64,000 nucleotides of DNA, from positions 186,001 to 250,000 of the forward strand of contig CAVPDG010000010.1 in assembly GCA_963702535.1 (NCBI GenBank), read 5' to 3'. The number at the start of each line of letters is the position of its first letter. Position 1 is the stretch's first letter. Below the pieces are notes generated by a model. The model worked only from the letters and a program-made list of their open reading frames with translations, ran no database searches and was not told the origin of the DNA. Positions 27,298 through 35,399 of this stretch are shown here, in pieces. Source of the DNA: CAVPDG01 sp963702535 (GTDB taxonomy: Bacteria > Chloroflexota > Anaerolineae > Anaerolineales > UBA4823). The position numbers and the translations under genes were made by a program.

Positions 27298-27326
27298 ATG
27301 ATACCACGCCGGGAAAAGAACGTCAA
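27298..27326 (-). promoter_or_regulatory. sigma70-type promoter of the hrcA operon
   Basis: On the minus strand TTGACG (at 27321-27326) and TATCAT (at 27298-27303) are 17 bases apart. The CIRCE lies directly downstream, so repressor binding would block initiation. Confidence 0.75.
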
Positions 27327-27411
27327 GCGACGGGGCTGTAAGGCGGGGGGATTCTGATATTAGTTAACGTAGAGCCTGAAGACCACCGCGCGGGCAGCTC
27401 GTCTTAAATTC

Positions 27412-27429
27412 TTGTGACATCTGTCACTT
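27412..27429. promoter_or_regulatory. CRP/FNR-like palindrome upstream of arsR
   Basis: TGTGA-CATCTG-TCACT fits the CRP/FNR-type pattern of half-sites six bases apart. Its core, GTGACATCTGTCAC (27414-27427), is a perfect palindrome. It lies about 65-80 bases upstream of the arsR start, in the divergent gap with hrcA. The bound protein is not known. Confidence 0.45.
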
Positions 27430-27457
27430 TTCCAGCGTCAGCTTTTTCGCTAAACTA

Positions 27458-27483
27458 TATTCAAATAATCGAATGTTTGAATA
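27458..27483. promoter_or_regulatory. Candidate ArsR operator
   Basis: TATTCAAA and TTTGAATA form a perfect 8-bp inverted repeat with a ten-base spacer that itself has ATCGAAT. This A/T-rich dyad with ATTCAA half-sites is typical of ArsR/SmtB operators. It ends 8 bases before the arsR start, where the repressor could block its own operon. Confidence 0.6.
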
Positions 27484-27491
27484 GAAAAGCG

Positions 27492-27890
27492 ATGAAATCC
27501 ACACCCACCCCTTACGATTTAACCACGAAAGTATTCAACGCGCTGGCGCATCCCTCCCGCCTGGAGATCCTTGATCTCTTGCGCGGGGGTGAAGCCTGCG
27601 TCTGCCATATCCAGGCAATGTTAGACCAACGCCAGGCTTTCATCTCGCAGCATCTCAACGTGCTGCGCAATGCTGGGCTGGTTTCCAGCCGTAAAGATGG
27701 CTTACGGGTGTATTACCAGGTCAGCGATGCCGGTATTTTTGAGGTCATCGATGGAGTAAAGAACTTTTTAATGGTCTCCGGCAAATGGCAGCCTGGTGAA
27801 GCAGAAATGATTTACCCCAAACAGCCCTGTACCTGCCCCCAATGCACCGAAAAACAAACCTATATCCAGAAAGAGGCAATCCATGCCTGA
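27492..27890 (+). CDS. arsR: ArsR/SmtB-family metalloregulator
   Basis: A 132-residue winged-helix repressor: FNALAHPSRLEILDLLRGGE, then EACVCHIQAMLDQRQAFISQHLNVLR. The CVC pair in helix 3 is the arsenic/metal site of classical ArsR proteins. Extra Cys occur at the C-terminus (CTCPQC), where related proteins bind As(III) or Cd. ATG 27492 is chosen since it gives the usual MKSTPTPYDLTTKVFN start and lies just after the operator dyad. The stop overlaps the next gene by 8 bases. It probably represses the seven-gene operon until the metalloid binds. Confidence 0.88.
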   Translation: MKSTPTPYDLTTKVFNALAHPSRLEILDLLRGGEACVCHIQAMLDQRQAFISQHLNVLRNAGLVSSRKDGLRVYYQVSDAGIFEVIDGVKNFLMVSGKWQPGEAEMIYPKQPCTCPQCTEKQTYIQKEAIHA

Positions 27891-28329
27891 TCTTCTCGAA
27901 TTGATCATCGACAAATTCACCTTCCGTGTAGCCGTAGATCGTTTTTACTCCCCTGAAGGCGTTTGGGCGAAACCGGAGGGTCGAAATATCCGTATCGGCG
28001 TCTCCGATTTCTTGCAGCAGCGCAGCGGCGATATCGCTTTCGTAGAGATCAAGCCGCAGGGAACCCTCCTGGCATTTGGCGACGAAGTCGCCGTCATCGA
28101 GACCATCAAAGTCAATCTCAGCCTGGGTTCGCCGGTAAGCGGCAAAATCGTGGAGATTAACCCGGAAATGGAGACCGCGCCCGAGGCGATCAACCAGGAT
28201 CCATATGGTAAAGGTTGGATTGCTGTCCTTGAAGCCCACGATTGGAGAGCCGATCAGGCGCGCTTGCTGGATGCCCAGGCTTATTTCGCCAAAATTAAGG
28301 CTGAAGGCGAAAACGAGGTTAAAAAGTGA
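27883..28329 (+). CDS. GcvH-like lipoyl carrier protein
   Basis: A 148-residue protein of the glycine-cleavage H fold. The lipoylation site is clear at VIETIKVNLSLGSPVSG, where the Lys in ETIK corresponds to the lipoyl-Lys of GcvH (ESVK). INQDPYGKGWI near residue 105 is also H-protein-like. No gcvP, gcvT or lipoate ligase is nearby. Instead it sits second in an arsenic-type operon, overlapping arsR and the first DGC gene. It may therefore be a specialised lipoyl carrier, as with LbpA of the sulfur-oxidising sHdr pathway. The dithiol arm would bind As(III) tightly (chemical knowledge; role inferred). Confidence 0.82.
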   Translation: MPDLLELIIDKFTFRVAVDRFYSPEGVWAKPEGRNIRIGVSDFLQQRSGDIAFVEIKPQGTLLAFGDEVAVIETIKVNLSLGSPVSGKIVEINPEMETAPEAINQDPYGKGWIAVLEAHDWRADQARLLDAQAYFAKIKAEGENEVKK

Positions 28330-28766
28330 TGGCACAGCGCAACGAGCCGGTTAAGTTCGCCATCGTCCCCTGTAGCGGCATCGGCAAGGCGTATGGCACC
28401 GTCAGCCGCGAAGCGGCATACGTCGTCACGGAAGACCTCTGCCCGGAAACGACCCAGCTTGTAGCGCTTTCCAAGCTGGTGCTGGGAGACGAGACGGCGC
28501 GTGCGCTGGTCTCTGAGAACCCAGCCATCACCATCGACGGTTGCAAGCTGGCTTGCGCTACCAAGATGGTCAGGGAAAGCGGCGGCAGCGTGTTGCAAGA
28601 TTTCGCCGTGCTGGATGTCTACCGCCGCCATAAGCAGTTCAAACCCCAAGGGATCGCCGTCCTGAACGAGGGTGGGCTCCAGCTCGCCCAGGCGTTAGCC
28701 CAGGAGGTTGCCGGGGTCATCGCCGCTGCTCGTCCAGCCGCGACTGAAGGAGACCGGGATGGTTGA
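28329..28766 (+). CDS. DGC-domain putative zinc-binding protein, single domain
   Basis: A 145-residue protein of the DGC (PF08859-like) family. The N-terminal IVPCSGIGKAYGTVSREAA is followed by IDGCKLACATK, the DGC signature with two more Cys. These four or so Cys are proposed to bind zinc. ATG 28329 overlaps the GcvH-like stop (TGATG); the GTG just before is less likely. The next gene is a longer relative. Proteins of this family commonly sit in operons with arsenite permeases and small thioredoxins, but their reaction has not been established to my knowledge. Confidence 0.8.
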   Translation: MAQRNEPVKFAIVPCSGIGKAYGTVSREAAYVVTEDLCPETTQLVALSKLVLGDETARALVSENPAITIDGCKLACATKMVRESGGSVLQDFAVLDVYRRHKQFKPQGIAVLNEGGLQLAQALAQEVAGVIAAARPAATEGDRDG

Positions 28767-29505
28767 TCTGCCGCAGAAAAAAGTTGGCATCATCGCTTGC
28801 TCGGGAGAGGAGCTCCCCGAGGGGACGGTCACCCGCCTGGCGGCGCTGAAGGTCCTGGAAGAGCTCCGCCCAGCCGATACCGTCACCATCTGTTTGCCCC
28901 TCTTCCTGGCTGGAGGCGAGGGAGACCGGGCTTTTGCCCGCTTTTACCCCACCATTGCCGTGGATGGCTGTGAGTTGCGCTGCGCAGCCCGCGCCACGGA
29001 GATGTACTCCGGAAAGCCTGCCGCCAGCATCGTGGTAACGGAATCGATCGCTCAACAGGCGCTGGAAAAGCCGCAAGGGAAGCGGCGATTGGACCCGGCT
29101 GGATTGGCAGCCGCAGATTTCATCGCTGCGCTGATTGCCGGGCAGGTCGATGAGGCATTAGAAAGAAAGTGGAGCCGGCGCACCGGCGAGTTCATGGAGC
29201 CTGAGAAATCCCCTGATGTCTCCGTTTCCCCACAAGAGCCGGTCGAAGCAACCTGCTCTTGTGGCTCGGGCATTCCGGTGCGTAAGGTATGGATCGATGG
29301 AACGCCGGTCACGCTGATCGCCCTGCCGCTCATTTTCGAGCAGTTCCGCCAGGCTGGTAAGCAAGCAACGGATGAAACCGCTCGTGAGCTGCTGGATACG
29401 GTGAAGATTTACAACCCCATCCCTCCCGAGGCAGAAGAAGTTTATTCTCAGGCGTTATTGCGCGAGTTCGGCGCATACTGCGCTGAGAAGGAGCCAATCC
29501 GGTGA
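28759..29505 (+). CDS. DGC-domain protein with extra C-terminal Cys domain
   Basis: A 248-residue protein overlapping the previous gene by 8 bases. The first about 120 residues repeat the DGC architecture (IIACSGEELPEGTVTRLAAL and VDGCELRCAARAT). A linker leads to a second domain starting with ATCSCGSGIPVRKVWIDG, which adds a CxCG motif, and continues through LPLIFEQFRQAGK to a helical end. The C-terminal domain looks like a small redox or metal domain that I cannot name. Two adjacent DGC proteins of different length suggest a heteromeric complex (inference). Confidence 0.75.
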   Translation: MVDLPQKKVGIIACSGEELPEGTVTRLAALKVLEELRPADTVTICLPLFLAGGEGDRAFARFYPTIAVDGCELRCAARATEMYSGKPAASIVVTESIAQQALEKPQGKRRLDPAGLAAADFIAALIAGQVDEALERKWSRRTGEFMEPEKSPDVSVSPQEPVEATCSCGSGIPVRKVWIDGTPVTLIALPLIFEQFRQAGKQATDETARELLDTVKIYNPIPPEAEEVYSQALLREFGAYCAEKEPIR

Positions 29506-29951
29506 GCCAGACTGCCACCTACCATACCTCGGTATCCTGGAAAGGGGAGCATCGCGGGCATATCGTTATGGGAAACGGTCCGGAAATGGATTTTTCCGCC
29601 CCGCCCGATGCCCAGGGACACCCCGGCGTGTTCACCCCGGAGGATGCCTTCGTGGCTGCCGCCAATACCTGCATCATGCTCATGTTCATCTGGGCGGCTG
29701 AGCGTTTCAAGCTGGATCTTCTGTCTTACGAATGCCGCGCCGAGGGCATAAAGCTCATCGAGCTGGACCGCACCGAGATCTTCACCCACTTGCGACTGTG
29801 TCCCGTCATTCGCATTTCGGCTGGCGAGGAAATGCGCCAGGTGATCGAAGCGCGGGCGCGCCGCGCCTTGCAGTCCGCTCAAAAATACAGCCTGGTAGCT
29901 AACTCGGTGAAATCCCAGATCTTGATTGAGCCGACGATCGAAGTCCTTTAA
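29502..29951 (+). CDS. OsmC-family protein
   Basis: A 149-residue OsmC/Ohr-fold protein starting at GTG 29502, overlapping the DGC stop (GTGA). The first Cys region reads TPEDAFVAAANTCIMLMFIW, matching the peroxidatic site. The second (HLRLCPVIRI) is shifted compared with classical OsmC, so the disulfide pair may be altered. This group resembles OsmC-like proteins found with arsenic and thiol genes. It would handle peroxides or protein/low-molecular thiols near the lipoyl carrier (inference). Confidence 0.75.
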   Translation: MSQTATYHTSVSWKGEHRGHIVMGNGPEMDFSAPPDAQGHPGVFTPEDAFVAAANTCIMLMFIWAAERFKLDLLSYECRAEGIKLIELDRTEIFTHLRLCPVIRISAGEEMRQVIEARARRALQSAQKYSLVANSVKSQILIEPTIEVL

Positions 29952-29993
29952 GGTGTGTCACTAAATCCAATTTTCCGGTTAAGGAGGTCGGGC

Positions 29994-30248
29994 ATGCTGG
30001 TTATCAAAGTATTAGGCGGCGGCTGCGAAAATTGCCATAAAGTTGAAGCCGTCGCTAAAGCGGCTGTCGCAAATATGGGCTTTCAAGCCGAGATAATAAA
30101 AGTCACTGACTGGGCTGAAATCAAGAAATATCCCATATTGGCTACGCCCGGTTTGGTGATCAACGAAAAGTTAGTCTGCGCTGGTCGCATACCCAGCGAA
30201 GCAGAAGTGACCACCTGGCTGGTCAACGCTGAAATGGAGACCGCATAA
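29994..30248 (+). CDS. Small thioredoxin-like protein (redox-active disulfide protein 2 type)
   Basis: An 84-residue protein with GGAGG upstream of ATG 29994. The active site is GGGCENCHKVEAVAKAA (CENC), with a cis-Pro loop at ATPGLVINEKLVCAGRIP. These features match the MTH895/TM0996 family of minimal thioredoxins often found with metalloid permeases. It would reduce a disulfide, possibly the lipoyl arm or a DGC protein of this operon (inference). It ends one base before the permease gene. Confidence 0.88.
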   Translation: MLVIKVLGGGCENCHKVEAVAKAAVANMGFQAEIIKVTDWAEIKKYPILATPGLVINEKLVCAGRIPSEAEVTTWLVNAEMETA

Positions 30249-30249
30249 C

Positions 30250-31464
30250 ATGGCTACAATAAATTCCTCGCCCTTACCTCAGGCGACGACGCCGGTTTCT
30301 CGCAAGCTTTCCTTTCTCGATCGCTATCTGACCCTGTGGATTTTCCTGGCAATGGCAATCGGGGTAGGCATCGGTTTCCTCATCCCGGCAGGGGTGCAGG
30401 CGTTCAATACTGCCGTATCGGTGGGCACTACCAACATCCCCATCGCCATCGGTCTGATCTTAATGATGTACCCGCCGTTCACCAAAGTTCATTACGAAGA
30501 ACTGGGGGATGTCTTCCGCAACGTCAAGGTGCTGGGATTGTCCCTTATTCAAAACTGGGTGATCGGTCCGATCTTGATGTTCGTCTTAGCCGTGATCTTC
30601 TTGCACAATTATCCGGAGCTGATGGCTGGTTTGATCTTGATCGGCTTGGCGCGCTGCATTGCAATGGTCATCGTTTGGAATGAGCTGGCAAAAGGCGATA
30701 CCGAATATGCCGCAGGACTGGTGGCTTTCAACAGCGTTTTCCAGGTGCTGTTCTACAGCGTGTATGCGTATATATTCATCACCGTATTGCCGGGCATGTT
30801 AGGGATGCAAGGCGCAGTGGTCGATATCACCATCGCCGATATTGCCAAGAGCGTATTCATTTACCTCGGCATCCCGTTCATCGCCGGTTTCATCACGCGC
30901 ATGGTCTTATTGCGGATGAAAGGTAAAGAATGGTATGAAACCCAATTTGTGCCGCGCATCAGCCCCCTGACCTTGATTGCGCTGCTGTTCACCATCATCG
31001 TCATGTTCAGCCTCAAGGGCGAGCTGATCATCACGATTCCGGGGATCGTTGTCCTCGTTGCTATCCCCCTGATCATCTATTTCGTGGTGATGTTCCTGGT
31101 CAGCTTCTGGATGGGTCGTAAGATCGGCGCAGATTATTCCAAGACGACCACTATCGCTTTCACTGCTGCCAGCAATAACTTCGAGCTGGCAATCGCGGTA
31201 GCCGTAGCGGTATTTGGCATCAACTCGGGTCAGGCATTCGCCGCAGTCATCGGTCCGCTCATTGAGGTGCCGGTGATGATCGGGCTGGTCAATGTTGCCT
31301 TTGCGCTACAAAAGCGTTATTTTAAGGGCGAGTTGGTCGCCGCTCCGGCAATGGCAGCGGCAGCAGCTGAAGCTTGTCCGCCTCCGGATACCATGCTGAA
31401 AAAGCCAGGAGGCGTCGACCTGCCTGTCTTCACAAGCCAGCGGCTGTTTTGCTTTGGGAAATAG
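30250..31464 (+). CDS. ACR3-type arsenite efflux permease
   Basis: A membrane carrier of the bile/arsenite/riboflavin superfamily with about ten helices. The conserved Cys helix is seen at GLARCIAMVIVWNELAKG (essential Cys in ACR3) and the second hallmark at FTAASNNFELAIAVAVAVFG. It would expel As(OH)3 using the proton gradient. Homologues usually end near EACPPPDTMLKK. Here about 20 further residues follow, up to 31464, exactly where normal-composition sequence ends. The original C-terminus may therefore have been altered by whatever inserted the downstream island. Confidence 0.88.
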   Translation: MATINSSPLPQATTPVSRKLSFLDRYLTLWIFLAMAIGVGIGFLIPAGVQAFNTAVSVGTTNIPIAIGLILMMYPPFTKVHYEELGDVFRNVKVLGLSLIQNWVIGPILMFVLAVIFLHNYPELMAGLILIGLARCIAMVIVWNELAKGDTEYAAGLVAFNSVFQVLFYSVYAYIFITVLPGMLGMQGAVVDITIADIAKSVFIYLGIPFIAGFITRMVLLRMKGKEWYETQFVPRISPLTLIALLFTIIVMFSLKGELIITIPGIVVLVAIPLIIYFVVMFLVSFWMGRKIGADYSKTTTIAFTAASNNFELAIAVAVAVFGINSGQAFAAVIGPLIEVPVMIGLVNVAFALQKRYFKGELVAAPAMAAAAAEACPPPDTMLKKPGGVDLPVFTSQRLFCFGK

Positions 31465-32394
31465 TCATGCCTTTCGGTTGTCGGTCAGCAGAGAGCAAGT
31501 TGCAGTAAGTAGTAAAGGAGGGGGTTGAGAGATATAGGAGTTTATTAAAGAGAGGAGGTAAGGAGAATGTATAAGAGAGAGGAGAGGGAATGTATGAAAG
31601 AGAGAGGAGAGGGATGGTAGATAAGGATGAAGTTAAGAGTGAATGGAAAAGGTGAGTATAGAAGAGAGAGAGAAAAATGTATAGTAGTTAATTCTACATA
31701 GTGTTAGTGATGAGAGTCCATAAAAGGAATAGGTTACGATATGCAACGTGGTCAATTCCTACGCGAAGTGCTTTACGGAAGGTTGAAATAGCTATAGAAG
31801 ACGAAGATAGAGATAACGCTAGATACCAGCTCACGCTGCAAGACGGTTTTACGAGTAATAGGTAAGTGTGTAAATGTGTAAGAAGAAGGTAATAAGTATG
31901 AATGTAGAAGTTGGTATAATAAAGAAAAAGAAAAGAGAGTGATAAAGAATATAAAGAAGATAAGATTTGAAAGGCTAGAATATTTATATATAATATTATT
32001 ATATATTAATAGGGTTAAAAAACTGTAGAGAATATAAATAAAATTTTTTTAAGAGAAAGAATTGGACGAGTATTGAAATAAGTATAAGATCGTTATGGCC
32101 ATGAGCCATAGGTATTCGAATTGCAAAGACTTGTGCCTGAAGAAGAGACTCTGCCGTGCCTGGCTTGAAGATAAATTCACAAATAATTAGAATAAGGATA
32201 GTAATATAAAAATATATAAACAGCAAAGATAAAAAAAGATATATATAAGATAGTATAGAAAATTAATATATAATTGAGTAAACTAGAGAGAAATAAGAAG
32301 ATATGATAGAAAAACAGAATAGGGGCAATTACTGGTGATGCTGGGTAGCGGAGCGTTTCCAGCGTAGACGGACAGCCGGCAACGTGCTACGAAG
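31465..32394. other. Composition-anomalous stretch with cytosine-free tracts, no convincing gene
   Basis: The strand shown contains no C at all from 31504 to 31693 (190 bases) and from 31853 to 31974 (122 bases). Shorter C-free runs lie at 31976-32022 and 32225-32282. The tracts are rich in GAGAG/GGAG/ATAA and look low-complexity. Between them are blocks of ordinary composition (about 31700-31850, 32080-32165, 32330-32394). The first of these has a 52-codon open frame (31710-31865, MRVHKRNRLRYATWSIP...) that I do not recognise. I see no promoter or RNA gene that I can defend. Confidence 0.7.
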
Positions 32395-33818
32395 ACTAGT
32401 GGGTCAGTTGGCATGGAACTTGCCATTATGAGGGGAAAGAAATCAACTCAGAAACGGCAGGGAGACGCAAATGACCAGACGAAAAAAAGATCGGTTACGC
32501 ACATTGACCGAAGAAGAACGTTATTGGTGAGAACGGATTAGTCGCTGGCACAGTGAACCTGCAGGCCATGTAGCAAGAGCAAAAGAAATTCTGGCCGTGG
32601 CAGACGGGTACAGTTACACACAAGCGGCACAAATGGCGGGTAGGAAATCAGGGGATGCAGTCGCACAATTGGTGGAGCGTTTCAACAGGGAAGGAATAGC
32701 GTCTCTCCAACCTGGGCATGGTGGTGGGCCTAAAGTCAAGTATAGTGCGGTTGAGCGGGAGCGAGTATTGACAGAAGTGCGCCGCAAACCGGAGCCGGAG
32801 AAGGATGGCACGAACACTTGGTCCTTGACCGCCTTACAGAAAGCATTGCGCAAAGCCGAGGATGGCTTACCAGAGATCAGTACAGAACGGATCTGGGTGA
32901 TCTTGCAGGAAGCAGGGTTTCGTTGGCAGAAATCGCGCAGTTGGTGTGAAACAGGACAGGTAGTGCGGAAACGAAAACGGGGCGTGGTGATGGTTAGCGA
33001 TCCAGATGCCACCCCCAAAAAGAGTTGATCGAGACAGCCTATCGACAGGGAGAAAAAATGGGATTGACGGTGTGGGTTGAAGATGAAGCGGGGCCGTATC
33101 AGACGATTCCCTATCCAGGTGAAAGTTGGCAGCCGGAAAGCCAGCCAGTGCATCAGCCGCATGAATACATCCGAAATGGAACGGCCAAGATGCTGACTTT
33201 GTTTCATCCTGCTAAGTGGCGAAGTGCGGGTCAAAGGGGTCACCCAATCGACCAATGCCATTTTGCATCCATGGATCCAAGCAGCAGATGGAGGAAATCC
33301 TGAAAACACTCCCTGAACAGCCCATCCTGGATGAAGAAACCAACCGTCAGGCGTGGAAAACTTGGCAACTCGGTTTATCTGAGCGGATTACCCTGGCGGA
33401 AAAACTGCCACCGTTACGGATGCTACTCATTTGGGACAACCTTGCAAGGTCATTACACGCCCGAACTGGTGTTATGGCTGTTCGCGCATGGCGTGATGCC
33501 ACTCTACACCCCATTAGGCGGCTCCTGGTTGAATATGGCCGAGTCCATCCAACGCATTTTGGTCCGGAGAGCCATTGTCAGGGCAAAACCCACAAGCGCC
33601 TGAAGAAATCATTGACTTGGCTCGAGGCAGTGGCAAGAGGCTGGAACGAAGATCCTACCCCATTGGAATGGGGACGAGCTAGAACTGCCCGCCGTGCACG
33701 AAGTCGAACTCGCCGTTTGGCTCTCGGCGGCTCGGGTGCTTGTGTTCGCCGTTCCTTCTCGGCCTAGATCCAGTCTGCTTCAGAAATGGCATCACTGCAT
33801 GCCAAGTGACCCACTAGT
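32395..33818 (+). mobile_element. IS630-type insertion sequence, degenerate
   Basis: The 1424-bp element is bounded by inverted repeats: ACTAGTGGGTCAGTTGGCAT at the left (32395-32415 in full) and its complement at the right (33798-33818), 20 of 21 bases matching. It encloses a broken IS630-like transposase. It directly abuts a second element starting 5 bases downstream. Confidence 0.8.
32471..33767 (+). pseudogene. IS630-type transposase, broken
   Basis: Starts MTRRKKDRLRTLTEEERYW, then TGA (32528-32530). The N-terminal helix-turn-helix continues in frame (GYSYTQAAQMAGRKSGDAVA, TERIWVILQEAGFRWQKSRS) up to 33028. The DDE domain is spread over other frames: VWVEDEAGP (first Asp), IWDNLAGHYTPELVLWLFA (second Asp) and PLGGSWLNMAESIQRILV (Glu). 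The end reads WLEAVARGWNEDPTPLEWG and RRLALGGSGAC, typical of this family. At least one stop and three or four frame changes make it non-functional as written. Confidence 0.8.
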
Positions 33819-33822
33819 AGAC

Positions 33823-35048
33823 TGTCAATCATGGTTTGATATGTGAATTGGTATAACCTGTCTCTGAACAAAAGGAGACAGGGATGGCAAAGAAATACGT
33901 GGTCGATTTGAGTGAAGAGGAACAAGCCTTGTTGAACAAACTGATCACCTCCGGGACGCAACGAGTGCGAAAAACGAACCATGCTCGCATTCTCATAAAA
34001 GCAAATGACGGTTGGACGGATCCGGCTATAGCAGAAGCGCTGAACGTAAGTATCCCCACGATCCAGCGGGTACGTCAGCGTTTTATTGAGCAAGGCTTTG
34101 AGAAAGCCTTGAACCCTGCACCTACTCGACGCAAGTATCAGCGGTTATTGGATGGGGTTCAGGAAGCCCATTTGATTGCGCTGGCTTGTAGTGCACCGCC
34201 GAAAGGGTACCGGCGTTGGAGTTTGCGACTGTTGGCAGAGAAGATGGTTCAAATGGAATATGCCAACGAGCTTTCACATGAAACGGTGCGCCAGGTGCTG
34301 GCCGAAAATGAACTGAAGCCCTGGTTGCGAAAAGAGTGGTGCATTCCACCCAAACAAAATGCTCAATTCGTTTACCACATGGAAGACGTACTCGATCTCT
34401 ACCAACGTCCAGCCGATTCAAGCTATCCCATGGTTTGTTTTGATGAAACACCGGTTCAATTGGTCAGTGAAACCCGGAAAGCCTTGCCAATGAAGATGGG
34501 ACGGCCAGAACGTTGGGATTACGAGTATCATCGCGAAGGAACAGCCAACCTCTTCATGTTCTTTGCACCTTTGCAGAATTGGCGGCATGTCCAGGTGACG
34601 GAACACCGTACCAAGGTTGATTGGGCCAAGTGCATGCGTGATTTAGTGGATGTCCATTTTCCCAAAGCCGAGCGCATCATTCTGGTAGAAGATCAACTCA
34701 ATACTCATGATCCTTCCGCACTTTATGAAGTATTTCCGCCCGCAGAAGCCAAACGTATTTTGGATCGCTTGAAATTTCACTACACTCCAAAACATGGAAG
34801 TTGGCTCAATATGGCAGAGATCGAGTTTAGCGTGTTGAGTCGGCAATGCCTGGATCGTTACATTCCCAGTCGAGCCATGTTGATTGAAGAAGTGCTTGCT
34901 TGGGAAACGGATCGCAATACGAGTGGTGCAACGGTAGATTGGCGTTTCACGACGGCTGACGCACGCATCAAGCTCAAGAAGCTCTATCCAACCATTCACC
35001 TTATTGAGAATGTTAAAGAACATGCTACATATCAAACCATGATTGACA
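33823..35048 (+). mobile_element. IS630-type insertion sequence with intact transposase
   Basis: A perfect 22-bp inverted repeat bounds the element: TGTCAATCATGGTTTGATAT begins the left end (33823-33844 in full) and the complement ends the right side (35027-35048). The transposase ORF runs through the right repeat and stops 20 bases outside it. The target is probably TA as in the family, but the duplication is not clear because the left side abuts another IS. Confidence 0.85.
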
Positions 35049-35068
35049 AAGTTAATAAGGATGAGTAA
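33884..35068 (+). CDS. IS630-family transposase
   Basis: A 394-residue DDE transposase that looks complete. The N-terminal helix-turn-helix is at DPAIAEALNVSIPTIQRVRQ, and a second winged helix is near SHETVRQVLAENELKPWLRK. The catalytic triad is visible: VCFDETPVQLV (Asp), ILVEDQLNTHDPSAL (Asp) and HGSWLNMAEIEFSVL (Glu). GGAGACAGGG precedes ATG 33884. The last residues (YQTMIDKVNKDE) are encoded by the right inverted repeat and flanking DNA. Intact catalytic residues suggest a recent arrival. Confidence 0.88.
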   Translation: MAKKYVVDLSEEEQALLNKLITSGTQRVRKTNHARILIKANDGWTDPAIAEALNVSIPTIQRVRQRFIEQGFEKALNPAPTRRKYQRLLDGVQEAHLIALACSAPPKGYRRWSLRLLAEKMVQMEYANELSHETVRQVLAENELKPWLRKEWCIPPKQNAQFVYHMEDVLDLYQRPADSSYPMVCFDETPVQLVSETRKALPMKMGRPERWDYEYHREGTANLFMFFAPLQNWRHVQVTEHRTKVDWAKCMRDLVDVHFPKAERIILVEDQLNTHDPSALYEVFPPAEAKRILDRLKFHYTPKHGSWLNMAEIEFSVLSRQCLDRYIPSRAMLIEEVLAWETDRNTSGATVDWRFTTADARIKLKKLYPTIHLIENVKEHATYQTMIDKVNKDE

Positions 35069-35399
35069 AGAAGAATTTGCTGCGGATTATATTTTTTATC
35101 ATGTTCTTTGAAGGTATCAGCCACCAGTTAACGATATTGAGAACCCGATCAATCCACTTGCAGGTACTCTACCGATGTATACTACTGCAAGGGTAACCGA
35201 TATTCTTTATTATATCTGAAAAATGGATGAAAGATTATGAAGAACGCTATAGAAGAGCTGAGTCATGGATTATAGTATCAGGATTTATGAAAATATGTTA
35301 ACTAGCGTCAGATATAGAAACTGATTTGGATTTGGAGAGAATGTGATTTATATTCTGAATATATGACAGTTGTTTAGGAAGTTGTATTTTCTGACACCT
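35069..35399. other. AT-rich spacer, no gene seen
   Basis: This 331-base stretch between the IS and the RHS remnant is of mixed, rather AT-rich composition, with many stops in all frames. I recognise no promoter, repeat or RNA in it. Confidence 0.5.

Noticed and set aside
31999..32226. A 75-codon hydrophobic open frame on the minus strand in the island
   Set aside because: Its Ile/Phe/Leu-rich product follows from AT-rich low-complexity DNA. There is no ribosome site or recognisable motif.
32528..32530. In-frame TGA early in the first transposase, considered as a second selenocysteine or recoding case
   Set aside because: The residue is not at a redox motif, no hairpin follows, and the gene has several further frame breaks, so it is ordinary decay.
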